Assembly: GCF_032917945.1 (NCBI RefSeq) | Contig: NZ_CP136624.1 | Coordinates: 2,046,001-2,110,000, forward strand | DNA from: Bradyrhizobium sp. sBnM-33 | GTDB lineage: Bacteria > Pseudomonadota > Alphaproteobacteria > Rhizobiales > Xanthobacteraceae | Direction of reading: 5' to 3' | DNA: 64,000 nt | In this document: piece by piece, positions 9,500-17,441 of the stretch | How the letters are laid out: every line of letters begins with the position of its first letter | How positions within the stretch are numbered: position 1 is the stretch's first letter | The notes under the pieces: generated by a model | Told to the model about the DNA's origin: nothing | The model's database searches: none | Seen by the model: the letters and a program-made list of their open reading frames with translations, nothing else | Program-made: the position numbers and the translations under genes

Positions 9500-10441
9500 T
9501 CATGCCGCGGGTCGGGATCGATACCATTCCACTGTACGGCGCAGGCCCGCGTACAGCGTTGTCGACGGGTTCCAGCCGATCAATTTGCGGGAAGTGGCAA
9601 CATCGGCTTTCAGTACCCGCTCGAGCGGTCGATCGGGAACTGCCCCGAACAGCGGTTCGGGCGCACCGGGAATCAATGCTCTTAGCTGCTGTACAATCTC
9701 CCGGATCGTGCACACCTCGCCCCATCCAAGATCTATCACACGGCCCTCGGCGCCAGATGCGTGGGCGCACACTATAAGGCCATCGACCACGTCATCGACG
9801 TAGATCCAATCAACCGGCCGGACGCCGCTGCTCAGCTTGGCACGCTCGCCGCGCAAAAAGGTGGTGATAACGTAGGGGACCAGCTTCGTGAGGTCCGCCT
9901 GCGCCGGGCCGTAAACCATGGCGATCTTCGCGATGACGACCTCGGTCTGATACAGCGCCTCGAACATCCGAGCATACGCCGACGTAGCCCCTTTTGCCGC
10001 GGCATAGGGCGAGGAAGGTATGTGATCGGGGTTATCCGGCTCTTCAACGGAGCCCGCGAACACGATCCGGCCGGCGCCGCTTTCAGCGGTGACCAGGAGC
10101 AGATTGAATGCGGTGAGGAAGTTGTTTTGCAGGATCGGCAGCACCATTTCGAAACTGCGCGAACCCGTCACCAGACCAGCGAGGTGATAGGTCGTGTCAG
10201 GCCGGACAGTCCGGATCAGTTCTCGCGTTGCCTGCAGATCGACCAGATTGACGTTCCACCAACAGATAGCGGTGGCGCGTCGGGCATTGCTGACATCTCC
10301 GCCAATCGATTTCCACCAGGCCGGTACGTCGGCCGGTGGCTGGCGCGAGACCGCGTGTAATTCGACGCCCAAGCCCGTGAGCCTCTTGCAAAGCTGGGAT
10401 CCAATGAAGCCTCGTGCGCCAGTCACCAATACCTTTTCCAT
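9500..10441 (-). CDS. NAD-dependent nucleotide-sugar epimerase
   Basis: 313 residues, an extended SDR. The NAD-binding motif is VLVTGARGFIGSQL at the N-terminus. The catalytic Tyr and Lys lie in SSPYAAAKGATSAY (about residue 150), with the substrate-domain motif DWIYVDDVVDGL farther on. It is the last gene of a minus-strand run with rfbG (decayed) and rfbF, so the likely substrate is the CDP-4-keto-6-deoxyglucose made by those enzymes. Reductase or epimerase activity cannot be told apart from sequence alone. The gene looks intact. Confidence 0.85.
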   Translation of the reverse strand: MEKVLVTGARGFIGSQLCKRLTGLGVELHAVSRQPPADVPAWWKSIGGDVSNARRATAICWWNVNLVDLQATRELIRTVRPDTTYHLAGLVTGSRSFEMVLPILQNNFLTAFNLLLVTAESGAGRIVFAGSVEEPDNPDHIPSSPYAAAKGATSAYARMFEALYQTEVVIAKIAMVYGPAQADLTKLVPYVITTFLRGERAKLSSGVRPVDWIYVDDVVDGLIVCAHASGAEGRVIDLGWGEVCTIREIVQQLRALIPGAPEPLFGAVPDRPLERVLKADVATSRKLIGWNPSTTLYAGLRRTVEWYRSRPAA

Positions 10442-10476
10442 AGCCGCATCCTAATGGCAGAAATTGCTATGGCGCA

Positions 10477-11231
10477 TCAGGTCGGACGATGAACACGGCG
10501 AATTGCCGTAGACACCCCGGCGGCCGATCGCCACAAGTCAAAGAGCTCGGCACGAAGCTCGGACGGATCCTGGAGATCGGCCTCGATCTGCATCACGGCG
10601 TCGCCACGGGCATGCTTATCGTCGACGAGAACCGATCGCTGAGCCCCGACATTCTTGCTAAGGCGGATGGCGCTTACGCAGGACTCCATGCCCGCGAATT
10701 CTGTCCAAGTCAGACCACTTGAACCGTCAGCGCTGAACACGGACTCAATTGTGCCGAGCCCCGCCTTCGTTTCGCTCAGACGGCAAATCCGACCGTTCTC
10801 TCGATCGCACCGGATCCATTCACGGTTCTCGTAGCACTTGTCGGAGGTGACGGTGAGTACCGCGCGGACCGAATCCATCTGCCGACCGGCCTGCAACAGA
10901 TGCGCCGTTCCCATGACATTTGCGCGATAGGTCTCGGATGGATTGGCATGGGAATAGGGTAGCAATGGTTGTGCCGCGATGTGGGTAACGATATCGGGCG
11001 CAGCGCTACGAAGCGTGCCGACCAAATGATTGCAGTTGGTCACGTCGCCCAGAATCGGCCCCATGCCGGCCAGGCGAGCGATTTCAAAAGGCTGGGCGTC
11101 GCGGATGGCGGCGTCAGCGCGTACCCGGTCACCGTGACGTCGAGACGTTGCAGCCAAAGCGCGAGCCTTGAGCCTTTGAAATCCGCGTACCCTATGAGAA
11201 AGATGCGCATGCTCGCCTGGAAGCTGCTCAT
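10477..11231 (-). pseudogene. rfbG: CDP-glucose 4,6-dehydratase, decayed
   Basis: The start at 11231 overlaps the rfbF stop (ATGA). The first frame reads MRIFLIGYADFKGSRLALWL and the next frame DVTNCNHLVGTLRSAAPD, HIAAQPLLPYSHANPSETY and TVTSDKCYENREW, matching the N-terminal half of RfbG (TGHTGFKGSWL and VTSDKCYENREW are family signatures). After about 10800 similarity fades and the C-terminal half is unrecognisable. In the pathway RfbG turns CDP-glucose into CDP-4-keto-6-deoxyglucose; here that step must be lost or provided elsewhere. Confidence 0.8.
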
Positions 11232-12007
11232 TTTTCCCACACCTTCCACGGAGCGTTGCCCTCAATCCAGAGCGCTTCGAGGAACGTCTTGTCACGCAGA
11301 GTATCCATGGGCTGCCAGAAGCCGTGGTGCTGGTAAGCCGAAAGCTGTTGCTGCTCGGCCAAGGTCGTGAGCGGCTCGTGCTCCCAAACAGTGGAGTCAT
11401 CCACCAGCAGGTCAAATACTTTCGGGGAGAGCACGAAGAAGCCACCATTGATCATTTCCCCATCACCCCAAGGTTTTTCCTTGAAGCTGGCAACACGGTG
11501 ATCACTACAAATTTTGAAGGCGCCGAAACGGCTAGGCGGATAGGTCGCGGTTAGAGTGGCGAGCGTACCCTGGCGACGGTGGAAGGCGATCGATGCGGAT
11601 ATGTCGATGTCTCCCACACCATCGCCATAGGTCAAGCAGAAGGCGTCCTCATCCGTCAGGTAATTAGCAACTCGCTTGAGCCGACCACCCGTCATGGTCT
11701 TCTCGCCGGTATCGACGAGCGTCACCTTCCAAGGTTCGGCATGATGCTGGTGGACTTGCATACGGTTTTTCGTCATGTCGACGGTGACATCCGACACGTG
11801 CAGGAAGTAGTTGGCGATGTATTCCTTGATCAGATAACCCTTATAGCCACAGCAGATCACGAAATCGTTGATGCCATAGTGCGAGTAGATTTTGAGGATG
11901 TGCCACAGAATCGGCTTGCCGCCGATCTCGATCATGGGCTTGGGCCGAAGGTGGGTTTCCTCGGAGATTCGGGATCCGAGGCCGCCCGCGAGGATCACAG
12001 CTTTCAC
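11228..12007 (-). CDS. rfbF: Glucose-1-phosphate cytidylyltransferase
   Basis: About 259 residues, normal for the family. It makes CDP-glucose from CTP and glucose 1-phosphate, the first step toward CDP-linked deoxysugars of LPS. The nucleotide-binding motif is VKAVILAGGLGSRISEETHL and the metal-site motif TYGDGVGDID; the C-terminal block GFWQPMDTLRDKTFLEALW is intact. The GTG at 12007 is preferred because the upstream stop overlaps it by one base and the conserved start follows directly. It is followed by decayed rfbG in ATGA overlap. Frame and motifs look functional. Confidence 0.9.
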   Translation of the reverse strand: MKAVILAGGLGSRISEETHLRPKPMIEIGGKPILWHILKIYSHYGINDFVICCGYKGYLIKEYIANYFLHVSDVTVDMTKNRMQVHQHHAEPWKVTLVDTGEKTMTGGRLKRVANYLTDEDAFCLTYGDGVGDIDISASIAFHRRQGTLATLTATYPPSRFGAFKICSDHRVASFKEKPWGDGEMINGGFFVLSPKVFDLLVDDSTVWEHEPLTTLAEQQQLSAYQHHGFWQPMDTLRDKTFLEALWIEGNAPWKVWEK

Positions 12008-12270
12008 TACTGGCTCCACTTCCGGCCATCCGGCCGTTGTCGCCCGAGTTCACGGCAGGATTGCTCCGCCAGCGCGACGGCGCGTACGGGCTTGAACAGA
12101 AACTGCCGAGCATGTGGAGACCTCCCGTCGAGGACGGGGAGATCGAACGTAGCGGCGGCGACGTAGTTCGCCTGCCCAGCTCCAAAGGAAGCCATGACAT
12201 CGTTGTCCAACTCGTTGATGAGGTCTCGAAACGGAAGAAGGCCAGCATCGGGGGCTGAGGTGTCGTTCAT
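12007..12270 (-). CDS. Small hypothetical protein in the rfbF operon
   Basis: 87 residues starting MNDTSAPDAGLLPFRDL, rich in acidic residues early and with no domain I recognise. It overlaps the upstream deacetylase remnant by ATGA at 12267-12270 and shares one base with the rfbF start at 12007, so its limits are defined by coupled neighbours on both sides. That placement is the main support for calling it a gene. The C-terminal 25 residues look low in conservation, and it could be a truncated or frameshifted remnant of a longer protein. Confidence 0.45.
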   Translation of the reverse strand: MNDTSAPDAGLLPFRDLINELDNDVMASFGAGQANYVAAATFDLPVLDGRSPHARQFLFKPVRAVALAEQSCRELGRQRPDGRKWSQ

Positions 12271-12440
12271 GTATGGCTCCTGCCTGTTTCCTTCATTCCA
12301 ATTCGCAGGCCCGGGGATAAATGCGCTGCGCAGGCCGACAACGCGTCCAGTCGGTAGCCGCCCTCCTGTACGATGCAGATCGGCTTGCCGATCGCGGCCA
12401 ATGCCAAGCCGATTTCTCGGTAGACGTCTGGCGGAAGCGT
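12267..12440 (-). pseudogene. Histone-deacetylase-like (acetylpolyamine amidohydrolase) C-terminal remnant
   Basis: One minus frame reads DVYREIGLALAAIGKPIC, then IVQEGGYRLDALSA, matching the C-terminal block of the class II deacetylase superfamily, where VQEGGY is highly conserved. Nothing upstream of about 12440 gives the catalytic part, and the neighbouring frame is shifted. The stop overlaps the start of the 87-residue gene (ATGA), so this deacetylase was once the upstream gene of the rfbF operon. Confidence 0.6.
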
Positions 12441-13404
12441 CCAGCCGCCATGCGGATCACCGATTGCTCAAAGCTTGTCTCGCTTGCTGCCATCTTCATT
12501 CCCTGCTGCGAACGATCTAATCCAATCTAAGAGAGGACTAAGTGCGCCTAAATGCGGCGGCGTGACAGAATACTGACGTGGATGCTCTGCTTCCGTTGAA
12601 TCTTCTTTGGCCAAGCTCTGCCTCATTCGGGCGGCTCACGAGTTGATCTGGCTGAGACCTGCCACGATTGAGTCCACGATGTGCTCGCCTACGTCGGCGA
12701 ATTGGAATCATGAGGTGCTCAGCCCAGAGGGCGGACGATTGACAGGCCAATGCGCGAGGCCTTTGGGCCTGCGGCTGCGATCACACTGAACAGTCCATCA
12801 TGCTATCTCCAAGAGAAATTATACTGGATCGAGCCTGCGCGCGCGGCATTTCTGCGACCGGCGAATCGGCGCATCAAGTTCGTTTGCGAGAGCGGACCCT
12901 TGGTTGATGTTATATGCCGAAGTCTTTGCATGTGATGCTCGCGCCACGTGGTGTTCGATCGGCCCAACGTTCACCAATAATTGCCGTGTCTTTCATTTGG
13001 ATCAATCACTAGCGTTGGTAGTTGACGGCAGCGACGCATTAATCGCGTCGCTGATGGCCGACATGCGCACTGTGCCGACCTGACGCTGTGAAGAGGACCA
13101 GAGGTCATCATGCCATGCGAGCCCGACGGGAGCGGGTGGTTCTCCAGGCATGCCGTGATGCTCTACGACCGACGGGCCTTGCTGGGCGGACCCGAGATGT
13201 GGTCTGCGACCCGGCCTGTTCCCCGCAATAACGTGCCGGCGATCTTCTTCCCCGCGGCTGCGCCGCTCCTCGCGCAGCAACAAGATCGCCGCACGCCGTC
13301 CTCCGCATGCGCGGCAGCCTGACGGTGCGGGTCGGCCGTCCCCGGGCTCAAGATCGCCACAAGGCCGCGATGGTCGCAGGCTTTCACAGCACAGGAGATC
13401 CACC
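12441..13404 (+). other. No recognisable gene
   Basis: Open frames on both strands are short and overlap without conserved motifs. A GGAG sequence near 13395 belongs to the DUF736 gene that follows. I see nothing else I can name. Confidence 0.5.
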
Positions 13405-13707
13405 ATGTCCCAGATCGGTTCGTTCACCCGCAGCAACGATGGCACCTACACCGGCATCATCAAGACGCTTGCGATCAACGCCAAGGCGCGCCTCGTCCCC
13501 AGCGAGCCCGCCTCCACCAGCGACAAGGCGCCAGACCTGCGCGTGATCGTCTCCGGCGTCGAGATCGGTGCCGCCTGGCGCCGGACCTCGAAGGACAACC
13601 GCACCTACTACTCGGTTAACCTCGACGATCCGTCCCTCACCGCGCCCGTCTACGCCAACCTCTTCGAAGGCGACGATCGCGAGTTTGCGCTGATCTGGTC
13701 GCGCTGA
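13405..13707 (+). CDS. DUF736 family protein
   Basis: 100 residues starting MSQIGSFTRSNDGTYTG, with the family blocks GIIKTLAINAKARLVP, GVEIGAAWRRTSKDN and YYSVNLDDPSLTAP. DUF736 proteins are short, probably cytoplasmic, of unknown function, and common on conjugative plasmids and integrative elements of alphaproteobacteria, often near transfer or replication genes. A GGAG lies a few bases upstream of the ATG. A strong stem-loop follows 6 bases after the stop. A decayed second family member lies 150 bases on, on the other strand. The gene looks complete. Confidence 0.9.
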   Translation: MSQIGSFTRSNDGTYTGIIKTLAINAKARLVPSEPASTSDKAPDLRVIVSGVEIGAAWRRTSKDNRTYYSVNLDDPSLTAPVYANLFEGDDREFALIWSR

Positions 13708-13713
13708 CCGACA

Positions 13714-13746
13714 CCGCGGTGCCTCGCAGCAGGCGAGGCACCGCGG
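13714..13746 (+). terminator. Stem-loop after the DUF736 gene
   Basis: A perfect 14-base stem, CCGCGGTGCCTCGC (13714-13727) with GCGAGGCACCGCGG (13733-13746), and an AGCAG loop. The stem is very GC-rich but no clear T run follows, so it is a terminator-like hairpin rather than a textbook intrinsic terminator. Confidence 0.55.
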
Positions 13747-13860
13747 ACCGCAGCCCGTTATTATGCGGAGCGGCACAGCGACAAAAGACCTGGAAAACCG
13801 GGACTAACAGCCAACGACTTCGCATAATCCCACGCTACGCATAATCGGCATTAGCCCCCA

Positions 13861-13988
13861 AGATGCGGAAGTGCGGCCCTTCAGAGGGTTCTCGACGCGG
13901 ACCAGCTTGGCCTTGGTATTGAGAGCGAGGTGCGAATCGAGCCGGAAAAGCCATTGCCGTTCAAGGTGAAGGTGCCGATGGTCGCCAT
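13861..13988 (-). pseudogene. DUF736 protein, frameshifted N-terminal remnant
   Basis: From ATG at 13988 the protein starts MATIGTFTLNGNGFSGSIRT, the DUF736 N-terminus; after one frameshift it continues LALNTKAKLVRVENPLKG and then ends. About half the protein is present. It faces the intact DUF736 gene and lies just before the nod box. Confidence 0.75.
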
Positions 13989-14137
13989 TATCGTGTCTTT
14001 GTTTTCACTTTCCCGGGCCGCGCCCATCGGGGCCTCGATGGCTGGCGACAGACCGGAGGCGGTCGACTCGCACCTGAGGGGGCCGGCCGCTGTAGAGGGC
14101 GTCCAGGGTGCGACTTTCTTGTCCTGCGCGAGGAATT

Positions 14138-14186
14138 GATACGCGGCGTGGATGCTTACCATCCAAAAAATCAATTTTACCAATGT
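14138..14186 (+). promoter_or_regulatory. nod box (NodD-binding promoter element)
   Basis: The 3' half contains ATC (14161-14163) followed by AAAAAATCAATTTTACCAAT, against the consensus ATC-N-AAACAATCRATTTTACCAATC; the 5' half has GGATG (14150-14154) at the expected distance, with a weaker ATC-CA element at the far left. This is the flavonoid/NodD-controlled promoter of nodulation operons. It lies about 125 bases before the nodF start, in the right orientation. The match is strong enough that chance is unlikely; whether it still drives expression is unknown. Confidence 0.88.
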
Positions 14187-14311
14187 TGCGGAATGTTGCA
14201 TTGGCAACAGCACCTGACGCCCACCGATCACGTCACTGCTTCTATCGGCGACGCGGCTCGGCTGAGGAACGGCGTCGCGTTCGCGTCGAGGCGCCTGATG
14301 GAAGCCACAGG

Positions 14312-14558
14312 ATGGCAGATCAAACTCGCGAAGGAACATCGCCAAAACCAAGGAATACCCGCGGGCGGCGGCGAGACAACGATGGCCACGGAACTTACCT
14401 TGCGTGGCATCCAGTCGCCGGAGTTGACGGACCTCATCTACGACCTGGAACAGTCCAACGGCGTACAGATCGAGATGAACACGGATGATGCCTGGTCGAA
14501 CCTCAAGCATATCGGCGACACGGTTGAAGCTGTCCACGGCTTGCTCGCTAAGGCCTGA
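14312..14558 (+). pseudogene. nodF: Nodulation acyl carrier protein NodF, frameshifted
   Basis: NodF is a specialised acyl carrier protein that, with NodE, makes polyunsaturated acyl chains for Nod factors. The reading starts MADQ at ATG 14312, shifts frame within about 10 bases, and continues as AKEHRQNQ, then TMATELTLRGIQSPELTDLI and YDLEQSNGVQIEMNTDDAWS, closely matching the NodF C-terminal two thirds. The carrier motif is altered from Asp-Ser-Leu to Gln-Ser-Pro; the serine that takes phosphopantetheine remains. A shorter in-frame ATG at 14382 could yield 58 residues, too short to fold as a carrier. The stop directly abuts the nodE ATG. Confidence 0.82.
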
Positions 14559-14868
14559 ATGGAGAGGAGCGTCGTCATTACCGGAATGGGCGGGCTGTGC
14601 GGCCTAGACACCTGCGCCGCCTCCATCTGGAAAGAGATGCGCGAAGGCCGCACCGCCATCGGCCCGATCGTCGATTCCGAGCTTTACGAGCTGAAGGTCA
14701 GGATCGGCGCCGACCTCAAAGCGCTATCGGAGCATGACATCGACTGCAAGCAGCTCGTCGATCTCGACGCCACGTGCAATGTGCTGCGCCAGCGCAAGGT
14801 GCGCGTGGCGCTGAACAACGCCTCTGCCTTCGGCGGCACGAACGGTTCTGGCGTTCGGCCAAGGTAGT
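14559..14868 (+). pseudogene. nodE: Nodulation beta-ketoacyl synthase NodE with large internal deletion
   Basis: The first 70 codons read SVVITGMGGLCGLDTCAAS and SIWKEMREGRTAIGPI, the NodE N-terminus, up to KQLVDLD. The next residues, TCNVLRQRKVRVALNNASAF and GGTN, match the extreme C-terminus. About 300 internal residues, including the active-site Cys and both His, are missing; NodE is normally about 400 residues. The joint lies at a Asp-Leu-Asp sequence found at both points in related NodE proteins, suggesting deletion between short repeats. One extra base after GGTN also shifts the last codons. The product cannot elongate acyl chains. Confidence 0.85.
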
Positions 14869-14922
14869 CAGGAGAGTGTCGGTTCACCGTCTGGCGGGTT
14901 GACGGCCGCATGGCTTCGCGCG

Positions 14923-14938
14923 TGGTGCGCGTCTTGCT
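14923..14938 (+). promoter_or_regulatory. Sigma-54-like promoter for dctA
   Basis: TGGTGCGCGTCTTGCT has GG and GC separated by exactly 10 bases and a consensus TTGC at -12, with two mismatches at -24 against TGGCACG. It lies 175 bases before the dctA start. dctA genes are classically driven by sigma-54 with DctD, which supports the call; I did not find clear DctD sites. Confidence 0.5.
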
Positions 14939-15113
14939 TATCGAGAGAAAACACACGTAACAGCCAGCCTGCCTTTGGAATCACGCTGCAGGCTGTCGGG
15001 TTTCCGACATCGTCGTCTTCAATCGGACACGGCTGGCATGAAAAGCTCGTCTGATGCCGTCGCCTCTCAACGCGCGACGGCTCGGTGTTCGAGTTCGTAT
15101 GGGAAGGAGCGTC

Positions 15114-16436
15114 ATGACCACCATCGCAACTGCGGCGTCCGCGCGGGCGTCGCGAACTTGGTACAAAATCCTCTACGTTCAGGTGCTGATCGCGATTCTG
15201 ATTGGCGTCCTCGTCGGTTGGCTGTGGCCGTCGCTCGCGACCAACGAGTGGGTCAAGGCGCTCGGTGACGGCTTCATTAAGCTAATTAAGATGCTGATCG
15301 CGCCGATCATCTTCTGCACCGTAGTCTCGGGCATCGCGCACATCCAGGATGCGAAAAAGGTCGGCCGGGTCGGCCTCAAGGCGCTTGTCTATTTCGAGGT
15401 CGTCTCCACCTTTGCCTTGGTGCTCGGCCTGGTGATGGGCAATCTTTTTCAGATCGGCCACGGCCTTGCGGCCAAGCCCGATGCCGCAGCCGTCGCCAAC
15501 TACGTGAAGCAGGCGGAAGCCTCGAAAAGCGTCGATTTCATCCTCAATATCATTCCCGACACCGTGGTCGGCGCGCTGGCGCGCGGCGATATCCTGCAGG
15601 TGCTCTTGTTTGCGATTCTGTTCGGCTTCTCGCTGATGGCGCTGGGTGAGCGCGGCGCAAAGTTGCGTGGCATGATCGACGACGCGGCGCACGCGGTGTT
15701 CGGCGTCATCGCCATTGTCATGAAGGTAGCGCCGATCGGCGCGTTCGGGGCCATGGCCTTCACGATCGGTAAGTTCGGACCATCGGCGCTCGGCAATCTG
15801 ATCGGTCTCGTCGCGCTGTTCTATGCTACGGCCGCGCTGTTCGTGGTGGTCGTGCTCGGTCTGATCTCGCGCTTCGTCGGGTTTTCGATCTTCAAGTTTA
15901 TCGCCTATATCAAGGATGAGCTCTTGCTCGTGCTCGGCACCTCGTCCTCGGAAAGTGCGCTGCCGCAGTTGATGACGAAGCTCGAGCGGCTGGGCTGCTC
16001 CAAGCCGGTGGTCGGCCTCGTGGTGCCTACCGGCTACTCCTTCAACCTCGATGGCACCAACATCTACATGACCTTGGCAACGCTGTTTATCGCTCAGGCG
16101 CTCGGGGTCGATCTCAGCTTCGGCCAGCAGCTGACCATTCTCGTTGTGGCGATGCTGACTTCGAAAGGCGCAAGCGGTATCACCGGGGCCGGCTTCATCA
16201 CGCTCGCGGCGACGCTTTCAGTGGTTAATCCAGTGCTGGTGCCGGGCATGGCAATCGTGTTCTCGATCGACAAATTTATGAGCGAGGTGCGCGCCCTTAC
16301 TAATATCATCGGCAACGGTATTGCCGCGGTGTTCGTGGCCTGGTGGGAAGGCGAACTCGACCAGGCCACGCTGCATGCGCGGCTTAACCAGAAAATCGAT
16401 CCCAACGACGGCGAGACCTCGAACACGGCAGGGTAG
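15114..16436 (+). CDS. dctA: C4-dicarboxylate carrier DctA
   Basis: 440 residues, normal length for a dicarboxylate/amino acid:cation symporter of the inner membrane. It imports succinate, malate and fumarate, the carbon source of nitrogen-fixing bacteroids. Visible family blocks are [33 protein letters not shown] (the serine-rich hairpin), [19 protein letters not shown] and [17 protein letters not shown]. Several long hydrophobic helices are evident. ATG 15114 follows GGAAGGAG at good spacing; an in-frame ATG at 15054 lacks one. No dctBD genes lie nearby. The open frame is intact, unlike nodFE just upstream. Confidence 0.93.
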   Translation: MTTIATAASARASRTWYKILYVQVLIAILIGVLVGWLWPSLATNEWVKALGDGFIKLIKMLIAPIIFCTVVSGIAHIQDAKKVGRVGLKALVYFEVVSTFALVLGLVMGNLFQIGHGLAAKPDAAAVANYVKQAEASKSVDFILNIIPDTVVGALARGDILQVLLFAILFGFSLMALGERGAKLRGMIDDAAHAVFGVIAIVMKVAPIGAFGAMAFTIGKFGPSALGNLIGLVALFYATAALFVVVVLGLISRFVGFSIFKFIAYIKDELLLVLGTSSSESALPQLMTKLERLGCSKPVVGLVVPTGYSFNLDGTNIYMTLATLFIAQALGVDLSFGQQLTILVVAMLTSKGASGITGAGFITLAATLSVVNPVLVPGMAIVFSIDKFMSEVRALTNIIGNGIAAVFVAWWEGELDQATLHARLNQKIDPNDGETSNTAG

Positions 16437-16479
16437 GCGGCTGCATTTCTAACCGTCATTCCAGGGCAAGTCGAACTCG

Positions 16480-16880
16480 GGTGTAACCGGATTCGCGGGT
16501 CTTAGTGGTGCAAGTCGGTAGCAGCCGATTTGGATTGCGCACCCGGAAACCTCTCGCCGCGATCTCTGGATTGCCGGTTCGCTCGCTTCGTGAGCGCCCC
16601 GGAACGACGTCTAAAAGGCTGCCCGTGACACAAGGGGAAGAAACCCCCGGTTTGCCGGGCGGTTTCTCAGGAGCGCCGAGTATGAACGGCTGCTTGAAAG
16701 TGGAAGTCTTCTATCCAACCGCATGAGGGCAAAGGGTTAGCGAAGTGCAACGAGCCATCGCGAAGGGGTCTGAAGAAGCCGTGGAGCAAAGCCGCGGAGG
16801 GATTAATCTAAAGCGTGATGAGGTTAGCTTAAATCGATTCGGGGTTCCCAAATCAGGAGAGCTCGGCGTGAAGGCCAGCA
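16480..16880 (+). ncRNA. Possible group II intron 5' fragment
   Basis: No protein frame fits this stretch, but it is rich in short purine-rich stem pieces and phrases resembling domain I of bacterial group II introns (for example GGTGCAAGTCGGTAGCAGCC near 16506, GAAGTGCAACGAGCC near 16742, CCGTGGAGCAAAGCC near 16779). No reverse transcriptase or domain V follows; an IS630 remnant begins at 16884. This is pattern resemblance only and needs structure comparison. Confidence 0.3.
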
Positions 16881-17441
16881 TGGATGGGAAAGCCTTACTC
16901 TGAGGATCTTCGGAAGCGGGTCGTTGTAGGTTCTTACCGGCGGATTGTCCCGGAGCGAGGCGGCTAAACAGTTCGGTGTTGCGGTCAGTCAGCACCGCCG
17001 TAGGATGGGTGCGACGGCATCGGGAGACCGGCAGCGTGGCGCCCGGCAGGATGGGCGTCCACAGGCCGAAGGCGATTTCCGGCGAACATCGTGTCGGGGT
17101 TTTAGGACGAATCAAGGGGACTTCACCTTGCGCGGCTTGGTCGCCGAGCTCGCTGATCGCGGGCTGAAGGCTGATTACCGTTGAGTGGGAGTTCGTCCAC
17201 GCCGAGAAGCTCAGCTTCAAAGAGCAAGGTGGTGGCTGGCGAACGCGACCGTCCGGACGTCGCCAGACGGCGAACGCAGTGGATCAAATTCAAGATCGCC
17301 TCGAACCTGAGCGCTTGGTCTTCAGCGACGAGATCTGGAACAGATTGGTATGGCGGCCTTGCGGGGGTGGGCGCCCGGTAGCGAGAGGAGTCCCAGCAAG
17401 ATTCCGCACGGCCGCTGGAAGACTTCCTGGCCGCATTGCAC

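Noticed and set aside
15005..15060. TGGCATGAAAAGCTC as a sigma-54 promoter for dctA
   Set aside because: GG and GC are 8 bases apart and the -12 TTGC is missing; the site at 14923 is better.
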